Counted from the stretch's first letter, positions 8,515 to 16,795 are shown. The stretch is 64,000 nucleotides of DNA from Streptantibioticus ferralitis (GCF_029223525.1 NZ_JARHTQ010000009.1:218450-282449), one strand, 5' to 3'. Notes: generated by a model not told the origin, from the sequence alone. Made by a program: numbers and translations.

Positions 8515-9815
8515 CGCGCCTCCTCGTGGCGTTCGGCCGCGTCCGGAAAGACCCAGGCGCGCAGCAGCAGGAAGCGCACCACGGTCGCGGCAAGGTTGGA
8601 GACGACCAGAACGGCCAGTTCCGCACGCTGTGTCGGCCGCCCGTCCGCCAGTTGGAGGGCGGCCAGCGAGCCGGAGGTCAGCGCCAGGCCGATAGCGAAC
8701 ACCACCAGACCCTGCGCCTGGTGGCGAGCGGCGCGATCACGCCCGCGCACACCGAAGGTGAAGCGCCGGTTCGCCGCGGTATTGGCCACCGTGCAGACCA
8801 ACAGCGCCAGGGCGTTGGCCAGTTGAGGACCGAGGCCCTCGCGCAAGGCCGCGAACAGAGCGGCGTTGGCGGCCGTGCTCAGCGCGCCGATCACCGCGAA
8901 CCCGGCCAGCTGCCGGGCCAGTCCGCTCGGTACCCCGCTGAGCGCGCGGTCACGCGGATCGTCACCGAACGGCCGACGCAGCCGGTCAAGCGGCAGCGCG
9001 CCGGTGGCCAGTGCTCGGCCGACCCGCCAGACGCCCTTGAGGTCATCAGTCGCGGTACGCACTATATGGACGGTGCTATGGGGATCGTCTATCCAATCCA
9101 CCGGCACCTCATGGATGCGCAGGCCCCCGCGCTCGGCGATAACCAGCATCTCCGTGTCGAAGAACCAGCCGGTGTCCTCGACCAACGGCAGCAGCCGCTC
9201 CGCTACGTCCTTGCGGATCGCCTTGAACCCGCACTGCGCATCGGAGAAGCGGGCCGCGAGGCCGCCACGCAGAATCAGGTTGTAGGCGCGGGAGATGAAC
9301 TCCCGTCTGGCCCCCCGCACCACACGTGAACTGCGGGCCAGCCGCGACCCGATGGCCAGGTCGGAATGGCCGGAAACCAGCGGGGCGACCAGCGGCAGCA
9401 GCGCGTTGAGGTCGGTCGACAGGTCGACGTCCATGTACGCCAGTACCGGCGCGTCGGACTGCGACCACACGGCGCGCAGCGCCCGCCCCCGCCCCTTCTG
9501 CACCAGATGCACCGCGCTGACCTGCGGGAACTCCCGCTCCAGAGCCTCGGCGACCACGGCTGTGCGGTCCGTACTGGCGTTGTCGGCGATGGTGATCCGG
9601 AAGCCGTACGGGAAGGCGGCGGCGAGGTGTGCGTGCAGCCGGCGAACGCACGGTTCGAGGTCGGTCTCCTCGTTGTAGACGGGGATGACGACATCGAGCA
9701 CGGTGTCCTGCGCGGCGGGGCGCAGCGGTGCGCGGGCAGGCAGCCGCTGCCGGGGGCCGCCGGGCGGTGCACCGGCGCGAGCGGGCGGAAGCGGGGGAAG
9801 CGTCAAGGTCCTCAT
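8511..9815 (-). CDS. Bifunctional GT2 glycosyltransferase / GtrA-family membrane protein
   Basis: A 434-residue fusion. Residues about 40-260 are a GT-A fold family 2 enzyme of the dolichyl/polyprenyl-phosphate sugar synthase type (LDVVIPVYNEETDLEPCV start, YMDVDLSTDLNALLPLV carrying the DxD, GSRLARSSRVVRG, AQCGFKAIRKDV). Residues about 300-425 are four helices of the GtrA type, thought to flip polyprenyl-phosphate-linked sugar. The enzyme would load a sugar onto polyprenyl phosphate and help present it outside for the GT39 enzyme encoded next. It follows the sensor-kinase gene by 27 bases; no strong ribosome site is seen, so read-through translation is likely. Confidence 0.92.
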   Translation of the reverse strand: MRTLTLPPLPPARAGAPPGGPRQRLPARAPLRPAAQDTVLDVVIPVYNEETDLEPCVRRLHAHLAAAFPYGFRITIADNASTDRTAVVAEALEREFPQVSAVHLVQKGRGRALRAVWSQSDAPVLAYMDVDLSTDLNALLPLVAPLVSGHSDLAIGSRLARSSRVVRGARREFISRAYNLILRGGLAARFSDAQCGFKAIRKDVAERLLPLVEDTGWFFDTEMLVIAERGGLRIHEVPVDWIDDPHSTVHIVRTATDDLKGVWRVGRALATGALPLDRLRRPFGDDPRDRALSGVPSGLARQLAGFAVIGALSTAANAALFAALREGLGPQLANALALLVCTVANTAANRRFTFGVRGRDRAARHQAQGLVVFAIGLALTSGSLAALQLADGRPTQRAELAVLVVSNLAATVVRFLLLRAWVFPDAAERHEEAR

Positions 9816-9842
9816 GGATCACGACACTCGGCGGCCCCGCTG

Positions 9843-11480
9843 TCACGACCGTGTGGTCAGCCTGTCCCCAGCCTGTGAGTCCGGGCGGGCGCCAGCGGAA
9901 ACGGACTCCGCGGGGGCGGTGTCGGCGGCAGCGGTGTCGGCGGTGCCGGGCAGCAGCACGCGGAAGACCGTACGGCCGGGAACGCTTTCCGCCGTGATCC
10001 GGCCACCGTGCGCGGTGACCACCGCATGCGCGATGGCCAGGCCCAGGCCGGTGCTGCCCGCCGTCCGGGAGCGGGACACCTCACCCCGGGCGAACCGCTC
10101 GAAGACATACGGCAGCAGCGTGGCAGGTATACCCGGACCGTTGTCCAGCACCTCCAGCAGCGCACCGCGCGGATGGCGGGAAACCCGGGCGGTGACCGTG
10201 GTGTCCGGTGGGGTGTGGGTACGGGCGTTGGCCAGCAGGTTGGCCAGCACCTGATGCAGCCGAGCCGGATCGGCGCGTACCAGCACCGGGTCATCGGGCA
10301 GATCCAGCCGCCAGCGGTGGCCCGGACCCGCCGCACGGGCGTCACTGACCGCGTCGACCACCAGTGGCGAAAGATCCAGCGCCTCGTACGACAACGGGCG
10401 TCCGGCGTCGAGCCGGGCGAGCAGCAGGAGGTCCTCCACGAGCGTCGTCATGCGCTTCGCCTCGGACTCGATCCGGCCGAGCGCATGCCGGGTGTCGGGG
10501 CCGATCGGCTCACCGCCGCGCCGGGTCAACTCGGCGTAGCCGCGAATCGAGGCCAGCGGCGTACGCAGTTCATGGCTGGCGTCGGCGACGAACTGGCGGA
10601 CCTGCGTCTCACTGGCATGCCGGGCCTCAAGCGCCGAACCCACATGGCCCAGCAGGCGGTTGAGCGCGGCACCGACCTGTCCGACCTCGGTACGCGGGTC
10701 GGTGTCCGACACCGGGACACGGTCGTGCAGCGCCACCTCGCCACGATCCAGGCGCAGTTCGGAGACGCGGGTGGCGGTCGCCGCGACACGGCGCAGCGGG
10801 CGCAGTGCGTACCGGGTGGTCACCGCACCGGCCAGCCCGGCGGCCACCAGCCCGCCGGCGGTGACGCAGATCGTGATCACGATGAGCTTGCGCACCGTGT
10901 TCTGCACGTCCTTCGCCGGCTGCCCGACGACCAGCGGGACGCCGTCCTCGCTCACCACCCGCATGATCCGGTAGTCGCCAAGGCCCGGGATGTCGACGGT
11001 GCGCGGGGTGCCGTCCAGGGCCAGGCCGCTCAGTGCCGCCCGCTGTGCGCCGTTGAACGGGATGCCGGTGAGGTCCCGGCTCTGCGTCGCGGCGCTGAAC
11101 TGGCCGTCGATGACCTGGCCCTTGAGGTCGAGGATCGCGCCGAGCGTTCCGGGGGCCTGTCCACCGCCGGTGACGAAGCCCAGTACCTGGGCCGGGGTGG
11201 GAGCGGACAGGTCCGGACCCGGGCCGGAGTGCCCCACGTCCGGCGGCAGATGCGTCGCCCGCCCGGCCACGCCCCGGACACTGCCGTCCAACTGCTTGTA
11301 GAGATAGGACTGCAGTGCCACCGTCGTCACCACGCCAACCACCGTGCAGACGACGGCGACCAGCGTGACCGACCAGGCCAGCAGTCGCGCCCGCAACGAC
11401 CAGCGGCGACGGGACGCGGTCGCGGAACGCGTCACAGCCGGGTTTCCGATCGGGGCCGAGGGACCGGGCGCGGCGGTCAT
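9843..11480 (-). CDS. Membrane sensor histidine kinase (OmpR-partner type)
   Basis: 545 residues: helix 31-56, an extracytoplasmic sensor of ~140 residues, helix about 199-221, HAMP about 215-285, dimerisation/phosphoacceptor domain with His303 in DASHELRTPLASIRGY, and a full ATPase domain with N, G1 (DNGPGIP), F and G2 (TGLGLAIAHAVV) boxes. Both domains look catalytically intact. ATG at 11480 overlaps the response-regulator stop (ATGA), so the pair is coupled. It precedes two glycosyltransferase genes in the same direction, suggesting the system senses envelope state and adjusts glycan transfer. The signal is unknown. Confidence 0.95.
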   Translation of the reverse strand: MTAAPGPSAPIGNPAVTRSATASRRRWSLRARLLAWSVTLVAVVCTVVGVVTTVALQSYLYKQLDGSVRGVAGRATHLPPDVGHSGPGPDLSAPTPAQVLGFVTGGGQAPGTLGAILDLKGQVIDGQFSAATQSRDLTGIPFNGAQRAALSGLALDGTPRTVDIPGLGDYRIMRVVSEDGVPLVVGQPAKDVQNTVRKLIVITICVTAGGLVAAGLAGAVTTRYALRPLRRVAATATRVSELRLDRGEVALHDRVPVSDTDPRTEVGQVGAALNRLLGHVGSALEARHASETQVRQFVADASHELRTPLASIRGYAELTRRGGEPIGPDTRHALGRIESEAKRMTTLVEDLLLLARLDAGRPLSYEALDLSPLVVDAVSDARAAGPGHRWRLDLPDDPVLVRADPARLHQVLANLLANARTHTPPDTTVTARVSRHPRGALLEVLDNGPGIPATLLPYVFERFARGEVSRSRTAGSTGLGLAIAHAVVTAHGGRITAESVPGRTVFRVLLPGTADTAAADTAPAESVSAGARPDSQAGDRLTTRS

Positions 11481-12295
11481 CCGGCTTCGGCAGGCTTGAT
11501 CAGATATCCGGCGCCACGCCGGGTGTGAATCATCGGCGCCCGACCCGCATCGATCTTCCGCCGCAGGTACGAGATGTAGAGCTCGACGACGTTGGCCTGG
11601 CCGCCAAAGTCGTAGCTCCACACCCGGTCAAGGATCTGGGCCTTGCTGAGCACCCGGCGCGGGTTGCGCATCAGGTACCGCAACAGCTCGAACTCGGTGG
11701 CGGTGAGGTGGATGGACCGGCCGGCGCGGCTGACCTCATGGCTGTCCTCATCAAGGGTGAGGTCACCCACCACCAGCAGCGACTCCGAGCGGATGGCCGC
11801 CGCCCCGGACCGGCGCAGCAGACCGCGCAGCCGGGCCACCACCTCCTCAAGGCTGAAGGGCTTCGTCACATAGTCGTCGCCGCCCGCGGTCAGCCCGGCG
11901 ATCCGGTCCTCGACGGCGTCCTTGGCGGTCAGGAACAGCACCGGCACATCGGGCAGTTCGCGGCGCACCCTGGACAGCACCTCAAGCCCGTCGACGTCGG
12001 GGAGCATGATGTCGAGCACCACCGCGTCGGGCCGGAAGTCACGCGCGGTCCGCAACGCGGCGCCACCGTCGGCCTCGGTGCGCACTTCCCATCCCTCGTA
12101 CCGCAACGCCATGGACAACAGATCGGCGAGTGCCGACTCATCGTCGACGACAAGCACCCGGACCGGCGACCCGTCGGGACGCAGCAACTCGGTACGGCCC
12201 GCGGCCACGGGCGCGGCGGCGGTCTGGCTGGCGACGGTCCGGCTGGCGCTGGTGGCAGTCCGGCCGCTCTGCGTGGAAGAAGGAATGGCAGGCAT
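11477..12295 (-). CDS. OmpR-family response regulator
   Basis: A 272-residue regulator: a Ser/Thr/Ala-rich tail of ~45 residues, then a receiver domain (acidic pair Asp51/Asp52, phosphoacceptor Asp95 in VVLDIMLPD, Lys145 in DDYVTKPF) and a winged-helix DNA-binding domain (about 170-268, ending in IHTRRGAGYLIKP). All key residues are present. ATG at 12295 is preceded by GAAGG about 9 bases upstream; in-frame starts further up lack sites. The unstructured N-terminal tail is longer than usual for OmpR proteins. It is first in a four-gene unit with its kinase and two glycosyltransferases and probably controls that unit. Confidence 0.95.
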   Translation of the reverse strand: MPAIPSSTQSGRTATSASRTVASQTAAAPVAAGRTELLRPDGSPVRVLVVDDESALADLLSMALRYEGWEVRTEADGGAALRTARDFRPDAVVLDIMLPDVDGLEVLSRVRRELPDVPVLFLTAKDAVEDRIAGLTAGGDDYVTKPFSLEEVVARLRGLLRRSGAAAIRSESLLVVGDLTLDEDSHEVSRAGRSIHLTATEFELLRYLMRNPRRVLSKAQILDRVWSYDFGGQANVVELYISYLRRKIDAGRAPMIHTRRGAGYLIKPAEAG

Positions 12296-12468
12296 GGCCA
12301 ACACCTTCGACCTCGCCAGTGAGAGCATCCTTTCCGCAATCTGTGAGTTGTCTGAGAAACTCCGGGCCACTCCGTTAAGGAGCCGCCCAGCCAAGGAATA
12401 GGCGGGGGGACCTCCGGTTGCCGCTGCCGAGTACACCGGCAGGGACACCACACGGAGGGGGACGGGCC

Positions 12469-12625
12469 ATGGGCACGGCACTGGGACGGTACGGGATCTG
12501 GAGCGTCGCGCTGGGGGCGGACGCCAACTCGGACAACGGCGAGGTCATCGAGGCCGTCCGGCGCGGCCGGCCTGGCGCGTGAGGGCTGGCGGCGCCTGGC
12601 CGAGGCGCTGGAGCTGAAGGGCTGA
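12469..12625 (+). pseudogene. Remnant of an LLM-class F420-dependent oxidoreductase gene
   Basis: A well-formed start (GGAGGGGG, then ATG at 12469) begins MGTALGRYGIWSVAL, the typical opening of TIGR03620-like F420-dependent LLM enzymes, but the frame stops after 36 codons. Immediately afterwards, in another frame, GLAREGWRRLAEALELKG and a stop at 12625 read like the C-terminal helix of the same family. The ~250-codon middle is gone. This is best explained by one internal deletion with a frame change. Family assignment rests on the two ends only. Confidence 0.5.
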
Positions 12626-12728
12626 ACCGGCCCGACAACCCACCCTCGGATCGGACCCGGTGGCCGCTCGGGGCGACAATCAGCCACGACCGGCAGTGTT
12701 GGGCCGCTCAACACCCTATGGAGGAACC

Positions 12729-13118
12729 ATGCGCGTGATCGACTTCGACCATCTCGTCCTCAACGTCGCTGACATCGAGCGTTCCCTCTCCTTCTACTGC
12801 GGCCCGCTCGGCCTCGCGCCGGTCCGCGTCGACGAATGGCGCGCGGGCAAAGCGCCCTTCCCCTCGGTACGCGTGAGTCCGACGACCATCATCGACCTCG
12901 TGCAAGGCCCGTCCGACTCCGTCCAGGGCTCCAACGTCGACCACATCTGCCTGGTCGTGGAGCCCCTCGACTGGCAACAGGTCATCGACTCAGGCGAGTT
13001 CACCGTCCTGGACGGCCCCGGCCCCCGCTTCGGCGCCCGCGGCACCGCCCAGTCCCTCTATGTACGCGACCCGGACGGCAACACGGTGGAACTGCGGTGG
13101 TATCCCGAGGAGGGGTAA
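12729..13118 (+). CDS. VOC-family (glyoxalase/dioxygenase-fold) protein
   Basis: A 129-residue single-domain vicinal-oxygen-chelate protein. The two beta-alpha-beta-beta-beta modules show metal-ligand candidates: His in FDHLVLNVADIERSLSFY, His in NVDHICLVVEP, and Glu in RDPDGNTVELRWYPE. The family includes glyoxalase I, extradiol dioxygenases and fosfomycin/bleomycin resistance proteins; the substrate cannot be told. ATG at 12729 is preceded by GGAGG at good spacing. It stands alone and converges with the following hydrolase gene. Confidence 0.9.
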   Translation: MRVIDFDHLVLNVADIERSLSFYCGPLGLAPVRVDEWRAGKAPFPSVRVSPTTIIDLVQGPSDSVQGSNVDHICLVVEPLDWQQVIDSGEFTVLDGPGPRFGARGTAQSLYVRDPDGNTVELRWYPEEG

Positions 13119-13147
13119 CGGGGTCAGCCAGTTGGCGAGTTCCCGGG

Positions 13148-13924
13148 TCAGGCGACGAAGTCCCTGATGAGACCGGCCAGTTCAGCGGGACGCTCATGGA
13201 TTACCAGGTGCCCGCTGTCCAGTTCCTCGTAGCGGCTGCCCGGTATCGACTCATGCAACTCGCGAGTGTAGGCGACCGGGACTATCTGGTCCCGGGCCGC
13301 GCCGACGACCAGGGTGGGCGCGGTGATGTCGGGTAGCAGCGCGCGGATGTCCAGTGCGATGTCGAGATCGATCTGGCGCCGGGCGCCGTCCGGGAAGCTG
13401 GTCTGCGCCACGGTCCGCTCGATCGCCGTGTCCCCCGCGTCATCCAGCCACGCCGAGGACCACCCCTCGGTCGTCACGAAGCGCGCGAACAGTGCCGGGT
13501 CCGCTGTCCACAGCCGCCGCCAGAGGCCGAACGCCAGACGCTGCCGCGGGCCGGTGGCCGCCCACCCCGCCACCAGTACGAGTTTGCTGACCAGCTCGGG
13601 CCGGATGGCGGCCAGGGCCGCCGCCACGGCGGCGCCAAGAGAGAACCCCACCACGGCTACCGGTCCCGGCGCCCCCGCATCGGCGACCGCCGCTTCGACC
13701 TGCCGGGCCAGACCGTCGATGGTCAGCGGACCGCCAGAGTCCTTCGTTCCGCCGCTGCCCGAGTAGTTGGGCGTGATCACCGTGTGCCGATCGGAGAACC
13801 GGCCCACCAGATGCCCGTAGTTGCTCTCCGCGTCGCTCCCGGTGCCGTGCACCAGCACCAGCCCGGGACCGCTGCCCGCCGTCGCGTACTCGACCAGGTC
13901 AGTACCGCTCGCCACGTATCGCAT
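13148..13924 (-). CDS. Alpha/beta-fold hydrolase
   Basis: A 258-residue cytosolic alpha/beta hydrolase. The oxyanion-hole strand LVLVHGTGSD, the nucleophile elbow GFSLGAAV (Ser), an acid-bearing strand near APTLVVGAARDQIVP and the catalytic His in DSGHLVIHERP are all visible, so it should be active on an ester, lactone or similar substrate. It is divergent from a TetR-type regulator gene; the 91-base gap holds two dyads and probably both promoters, so the hydrolase is the likely target of that regulator. Confidence 0.9.
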   Translation of the reverse strand: MRYVASGTDLVEYATAGSGPGLVLVHGTGSDAESNYGHLVGRFSDRHTVITPNYSGSGGTKDSGGPLTIDGLARQVEAAVADAGAPGPVAVVGFSLGAAVAAALAAIRPELVSKLVLVAGWAATGPRQRLAFGLWRRLWTADPALFARFVTTEGWSSAWLDDAGDTAIERTVAQTSFPDGARRQIDLDIALDIRALLPDITAPTLVVGAARDQIVPVAYTRELHESIPGSRYEELDSGHLVIHERPAELAGLIRDFVA

Positions 13925-13965
13925 GGCGCACCCCTCCCGTACCCCCGCGACCTTCTGTAGTAGTC

Positions 13966-14006
13966 GCTACGGAAAACCATAGCACACCACCTATCGATCG
14001 CTATAG
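13966..14006. promoter_or_regulatory. Operator-like dyads in the hydrolase/TetR divergent promoter
   Basis: GCTACGG-AAAA-CCATAGC (13966-13983) is an 18-base dyad with one mismatch per arm. CTATCGATCGCTATAG (13991-14006) is a second, looser dyad 7 bases away, with the same CTAT/ATAG ends. Both lie between the divergent starts at 13924 and 14016. Binding by the adjacent TetR protein is inferred. Confidence 0.5.
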
Positions 14007-14015
14007 AATTTCCCC

Positions 14016-14654
14016 ATGACCGGAACACAGCCGCTGGAGCGGCAGCGGCGGCAAGAGAAGGAGAAGCCGAAGGGCCGCCCCCGGGGCTTCGACCGGGAGA
14101 CGGCACTGGAGCGGGCCCTCACCCTCTTCTGGCAACACGGCTACGAGGCCACCTCCATCTCCGGGCTGACCAAGGCCATGGGCATCAGCCCGCCCAGCCT
14201 CTACGCCGCCTTCGGCGACAAGCGCTCGCTGTTCGAGGAGGCCGTCGCCCGGTACCAGGAGTCCTACGGCGCCTTCACCCCCCGCGCGCTCACCGAGGAG
14301 CCGACCGCCCGGGGCGCGATAGAGCGCGTACTCCACGAGGCCGCCGCCGAGTTCACCGCCCCCGGCCGCCCGCACGGCTGCCTGGTGATCTCCGGCGCCG
14401 TCAACTGCGGGCCGGAATCCGCCGACGTCGAGGCCGCACTGCGTGACATTCGCGAGGCGAGCAAGCACGCGATACACGACCGCGTGGTCTCCGGCGTCCG
14501 CACCGGCGAGCTCCCCGCCGACACCGACACCGAGGCTCTCGCCCAGTACTACGCCGCGGTCTTCCAGGGCATGTCCACCCAGGCTCGGGACGGCGCGAGC
14601 CGCAGCGAGCTGGAGGCCCTGGCCGAACTGGCCATGCGCGCCTGGCCCAGCTGA
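14016..14654 (+). CDS. TetR/AcrR-family transcriptional regulator
   Basis: 212 residues. Residues about 22-75 form the DNA-binding domain (GFDRETALERALTLFWQHGY, ATSISGLTKAMGISPPSLYA with the recognition helix, AFGDKRSLFEEAV). The C-terminal half is a ligand/dimer domain (TetR_C_16/YjdC-like). It is divergent from an alpha/beta hydrolase gene and probably represses it, releasing on a ligand that the hydrolase handles. It ends just before a strong hairpin that also serves the tRNA gene on the other strand. Confidence 0.9.
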   Translation: MTGTQPLERQRRQEKEKPKGRPRGFDRETALERALTLFWQHGYEATSISGLTKAMGISPPSLYAAFGDKRSLFEEAVARYQESYGAFTPRALTEEPTARGAIERVLHEAAAEFTAPGRPHGCLVISGAVNCGPESADVEAALRDIREASKHAIHDRVVSGVRTGELPADTDTEALAQYYAAVFQGMSTQARDGASRSELEALAELAMRAWPS

Positions 14655-14670
14655 GCGAGCGGGAAGACGC

Positions 14671-14704
14671 CACGGGCCCGGCACTCGTAAGTGCCGGGCC
14701 CGTG
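14671..14704. terminator. Bidirectional hairpin terminator
   Basis: Perfect 15-base arms CACGGGCCCGGCACT / AGTGCCGGGCCCGTG around a CGTA loop. It lies between the end of the TetR gene on the plus strand and the 3' end of tRNA-fMet on the minus strand. Confidence 0.85.
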
Positions 14705-14711
14705 ACCGCAG

Positions 14712-14785
14712 TAGCGGGGACAGGATTTGAACCTGCGACCTCTGGGTTATGAGCCCAGCGAGCTACCGAGCTGCTCCACCCCGCG
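14712..14785 (-). tRNA. tRNA-fMet(CAU), initiator
   Basis: Read on the minus strand it folds into a full cloverleaf of 74 bases without an encoded CCA. The anticodon loop CTCATAA reads CAU. The anticodon stem carries three consecutive G:C pairs (CTGGG/CCCAG) and the first acceptor pair is mismatched (C1 against U72), both signatures of initiator tRNA. The T-loop TTCAAAT is normal. Confidence 0.95.
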
Positions 14786-14986
14786 TCGTTGGACACCACC
14801 TTACATGCACGAAGACCCCCCGGAACACCACACCACCGCCGGGACACCATGCGGGGCGCTCGAAGCACCTGGGAGGCGCACGCCCGCCCCCCAACGCGCG
14901 GGCGCGCGAGAACAGGCCGGTGGGGTATGCCCAGTGCTCTACCGACAGCAGCAAGGCCCTGTCATCATTCACCCTCAGGAGGAGAC

Positions 14987-15106
14987 GTGACCTGTCCCAT
15001 GTGCGGCTCGACGGACGGCAGGCAACTCAACAATGGAAACTGGCAGTGCAACAAGTGCGGAGCGGTCACGGCAGGCCAGGGCCGCGTGGGAAGCGCTCGA
15101 CCCTGA
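14987..15106 (+). CDS. Small zinc-ribbon protein
   Basis: A 39-residue frame starting with GTG behind a strong CAGGAGGAG (14976-14984). It contains CPMCG and, 15 residues on, CNKCG: a C2-C2 zinc-ribbon pair in an otherwise hydrophilic peptide. Tiny zinc-ribbon proteins of this kind are common, with unknown roles. The gene overlaps the next small frame by 74 bases in a different phase, so either the two are separate overlapping genes or a +1 shift joins them. Family otherwise not recognised. Confidence 0.6.
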   Translation: MTCPMCGSTDGRQLNNGNWQCNKCGAVTAGQGRVGSARP

Positions 15107-15233
15107 GACGCGCGAGCGCGTGCCGTTCTTGTCGCCCGAGGAGTTCACCGTCGCCGACGGCGAGGAATCGGCCCAGCAGTGGCAGCGCTTCGTCGACGTA
15201 CTCGACCGCGCGGAACGCCACGAGGGCCTGTAG
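15033..15233 (+). CDS. Small hypothetical protein overlapping the zinc-ribbon frame
   Basis: A 66-residue frame with strong GC bias at third positions, hence probably translated over most of its length. The peptide is charged and helical (RARAAWEALDPETRERVPFL, then QQWQRFVDVLDRAERHEGL); no known family is recognised. ATG at 15033 has no ribosome site and lies inside the upstream zinc-ribbon frame. Coding quality begins near residue 10, so the real N terminus may come from the upstream frame by a +1 shift, which would give a zinc-ribbon plus helical-tail protein of about 80 residues. Confidence 0.5.
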   Translation: METGSATSAERSRQARAAWEALDPETRERVPFLSPEEFTVADGEESAQQWQRFVDVLDRAERHEGL

Positions 15234-15322
15234 GCCCCACCCCCAGACCGCGCCCCGGTGACCAGCGGCCCAGGTGGCCAGGCAGACTCCGGAAGCCGCA
15301 CGCGCCCTGCCTGATCTGTGGA

Positions 15323-15350
15323 AGGCCCGTTCCGACGTCGGAACGGGCCT
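15323..15350. terminator. Perfect 28-base palindrome, probably a displaced tRNA terminator
   Basis: AGGCCCGTTCCGAC is followed directly by its exact complement (14-base arms, no loop). It lies just 3' of a decayed tRNA segment on the minus strand, in the same arrangement as the hairpin after the intact tRNA-Arg gene. Confidence 0.65.
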
Positions 15351-15358
15351 GATGATGT

Positions 15359-15404
15359 TGTGCACGCGGCAGGGTTGGAAGCTGCGGCCTTGGATCCGTC
15401 GTCG
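15359..15404 (-). pseudogene. Decayed copy of a tRNA 3' half (att-like)
   Basis: From TGCAC at 15361, the plus strand matches the 3' half of tRNA-Arg(ACG) at 16797 in about 35 of 44 positions (TGCAC.CGGCAGG.TT.GAA.CTGC..CCTT..GATCCGT.GTC). Several T-stem pairs are broken and no 5' half follows, so it is not a working tRNA. Between 15234 and the esterase start at 15742 nothing else is recognised apart from the adjacent palindrome. Confidence 0.55.
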
Positions 15405-15741
15405 GCGGTCATACAGGCCACCATGGGTGCGGTTCTGACCTGATCGGCACGGACAGACACGGAGCCGTCCCCAGACTCCGGGTTCACGGCATGCCCTGGC
15501 CGCGGGGCGGACGCGGGGCCGGCCAACGTCTTCACTGGTGTGCCGCCGCCCCGTGACAGCTGGCGCCGTCTCATGTCGATAAGCGTCATTCGATCGCGGT
15601 CTGACGTCGGAATGCCGCTGGATCAACCTCCTGGATCAGGATTCGCCGTCCCAGGATGGTTGTGTGGCGCCGGTGATGAGATCCGTCCGCGACGGGCGCG
15701 ATCACAGCGCCGGTCGTGGGTTGGGAAACATGGAGGCGGCA

Positions 15742-16449
15742 GTGTCGAACATCGTGCTGGTGCACGGAGCTTGGAGTGACGGGTCGAGCTGGCAGGAGGT
15801 GATCGCCGCCCTCCAGGACGAGGGGCACCGGATGCTGGCCGTCCAGCTGCCGCTGACCTCGCTGGAAGCGGACATCGCCTGGACACAGCGGCAGATCGCG
15901 ACATTCGACGAGCCGGTGACGTTGGTCGGGCACTCCTACGGCGGCATGGTGATATCCGCGGCCGCGCATCAAAACGCCCAGGTCACCGCGCTGGTGTTCA
16001 TCGCGGCCTACGCACCCGACGAATCCGAGACGATCCAGATGCTGAGCGATCGTGGCGCGCCGACCCGTGGCCGCGCCGCGATCCGGTTCAGTGAAGATGG
16101 CTGGTCGACCATCGATCCCGACCTGTTCGGGGATGCGCTCGGAGCCGATCTTCCGGCGACGACGACCCGGATCCTGGCAGCAGTGCAGAAGCCGACCCAC
16201 AGCGCCTGCTTCTCGCGTCCGTCAGGGCGCGGTGCGTGGCATGACCTGCCGTGCGCCTACGTCCTCTCCGTGGACGACCAGATCCTCGACCCCGGGCTGC
16301 AGCGGTGGTTCGCCGAACGGGCGAATGCCACGGTCACCGAACTACCCTCCAGCCATCTCTCGATGGTCTCGCATCCCGAAGAGGTGGCCGCCGCCATTGG
16401 CAGGATGCTGCGCGAGAGAATGTCCCGAAGCCGACGGTGCGCCGGCTGA
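15742..16449 (+). CDS. Alpha/beta-fold esterase (EstC/hydroxynitrile-lyase-like)
   Basis: 235 residues. It begins SNIVLVHGAWSDGSSWQEV; the nucleophile Ser sits in GHSYGGMVI, the acid is near SVDDQILDP, and the catalytic His is in PSSHLSMVSHPEEVAAAI. This pattern matches the small cytosolic EstC/salicylate-esterase group. GTG at 15742 is preferred because GGAGG is 5 bases upstream; the ATG at 15730 lacks a site. The gene lies between a decayed tRNA copy and an integrase remnant and is thus probably cargo of an old integrative element. Confidence 0.85.
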   Translation: MSNIVLVHGAWSDGSSWQEVIAALQDEGHRMLAVQLPLTSLEADIAWTQRQIATFDEPVTLVGHSYGGMVISAAAHQNAQVTALVFIAAYAPDESETIQMLSDRGAPTRGRAAIRFSEDGWSTIDPDLFGDALGADLPATTTRILAAVQKPTHSACFSRPSGRGAWHDLPCAYVLSVDDQILDPGLQRWFAERANATVTELPSSHLSMVSHPEEVAAAIGRMLRERMSRSRRCAG

Positions 16450-16740
16450 CGTGGGTCAACTACGCATCAATGCTACGGAATTACATCGTTCCAGGGACCG
16501 GTCGAAACAAGGCCGCCCGCTCCTCGCTTCCACGGTCTTCGGCCTGCTTGCGCCTCATCGCTCCATGAGCGGCAGACCGACACCCCGACGATCATGGAAG
16601 GCCTCGGGCGTGGCGCTGCCCCGGCGCAGGATGACGGCGACGACGGCAACGGGCCGGATGACGATGACGGTTCGGTCGAGGAGCGGTGGCAGTGGCGGTG
16701 GCGGAGGCGATCCAGGAGCGGCTGCCGTCAACCACTGCTG
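16450..16740 (+). pseudogene. Remnant of a tyrosine recombinase (integrase) gene
   Basis: Directly after the esterase stop, another frame reads RRLTWVNYASMLRNYIVPGTG, which resembles the core-binding (SAM-like) domain of phage/actinomycete integrases, and then decays. From about 16590, TIMEGLGR and GVALP recall the C-terminal LGHS...Y block. Stops and frame changes separate the pieces and most of the catalytic domain is missing. Its position beside the 3' end of tRNA-Arg is where such an int gene is expected. The similarity is by eye only. Confidence 0.45.
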
Positions 16741-16754
16741 TCACGTCCAAGGCA

Positions 16755-16786
16755 AGAGGCCCTCTCGATCGTTCGAGAGGGCCTCT
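16755..16786 (-). terminator. tRNA-Arg terminator hairpin
   Basis: 14-base arms AGAGGCCCTCTCGA / TCGAGAGGGCCTCT with a TCGT loop, 10 bases past the 3' end of tRNA-Arg on the minus strand. Confidence 0.85.
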
Positions 16787-16795
16787 GAGCTGCTG

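Noticed and set aside
3372..12295. A natural-product biosynthetic cluster around the exporters and glycosyltransferases
   Set aside because: No PKS, NRPS, terpene, RiPP or tailoring core enzymes; the glycosyltransferases are the membrane polyprenyl-phosphate type with a two-component system.
15359..15404. A functional second tRNA-Arg or tRNA-Thr
   Set aside because: The T stem is mismatched and no 5' half, D arm or anticodon stem can be built.
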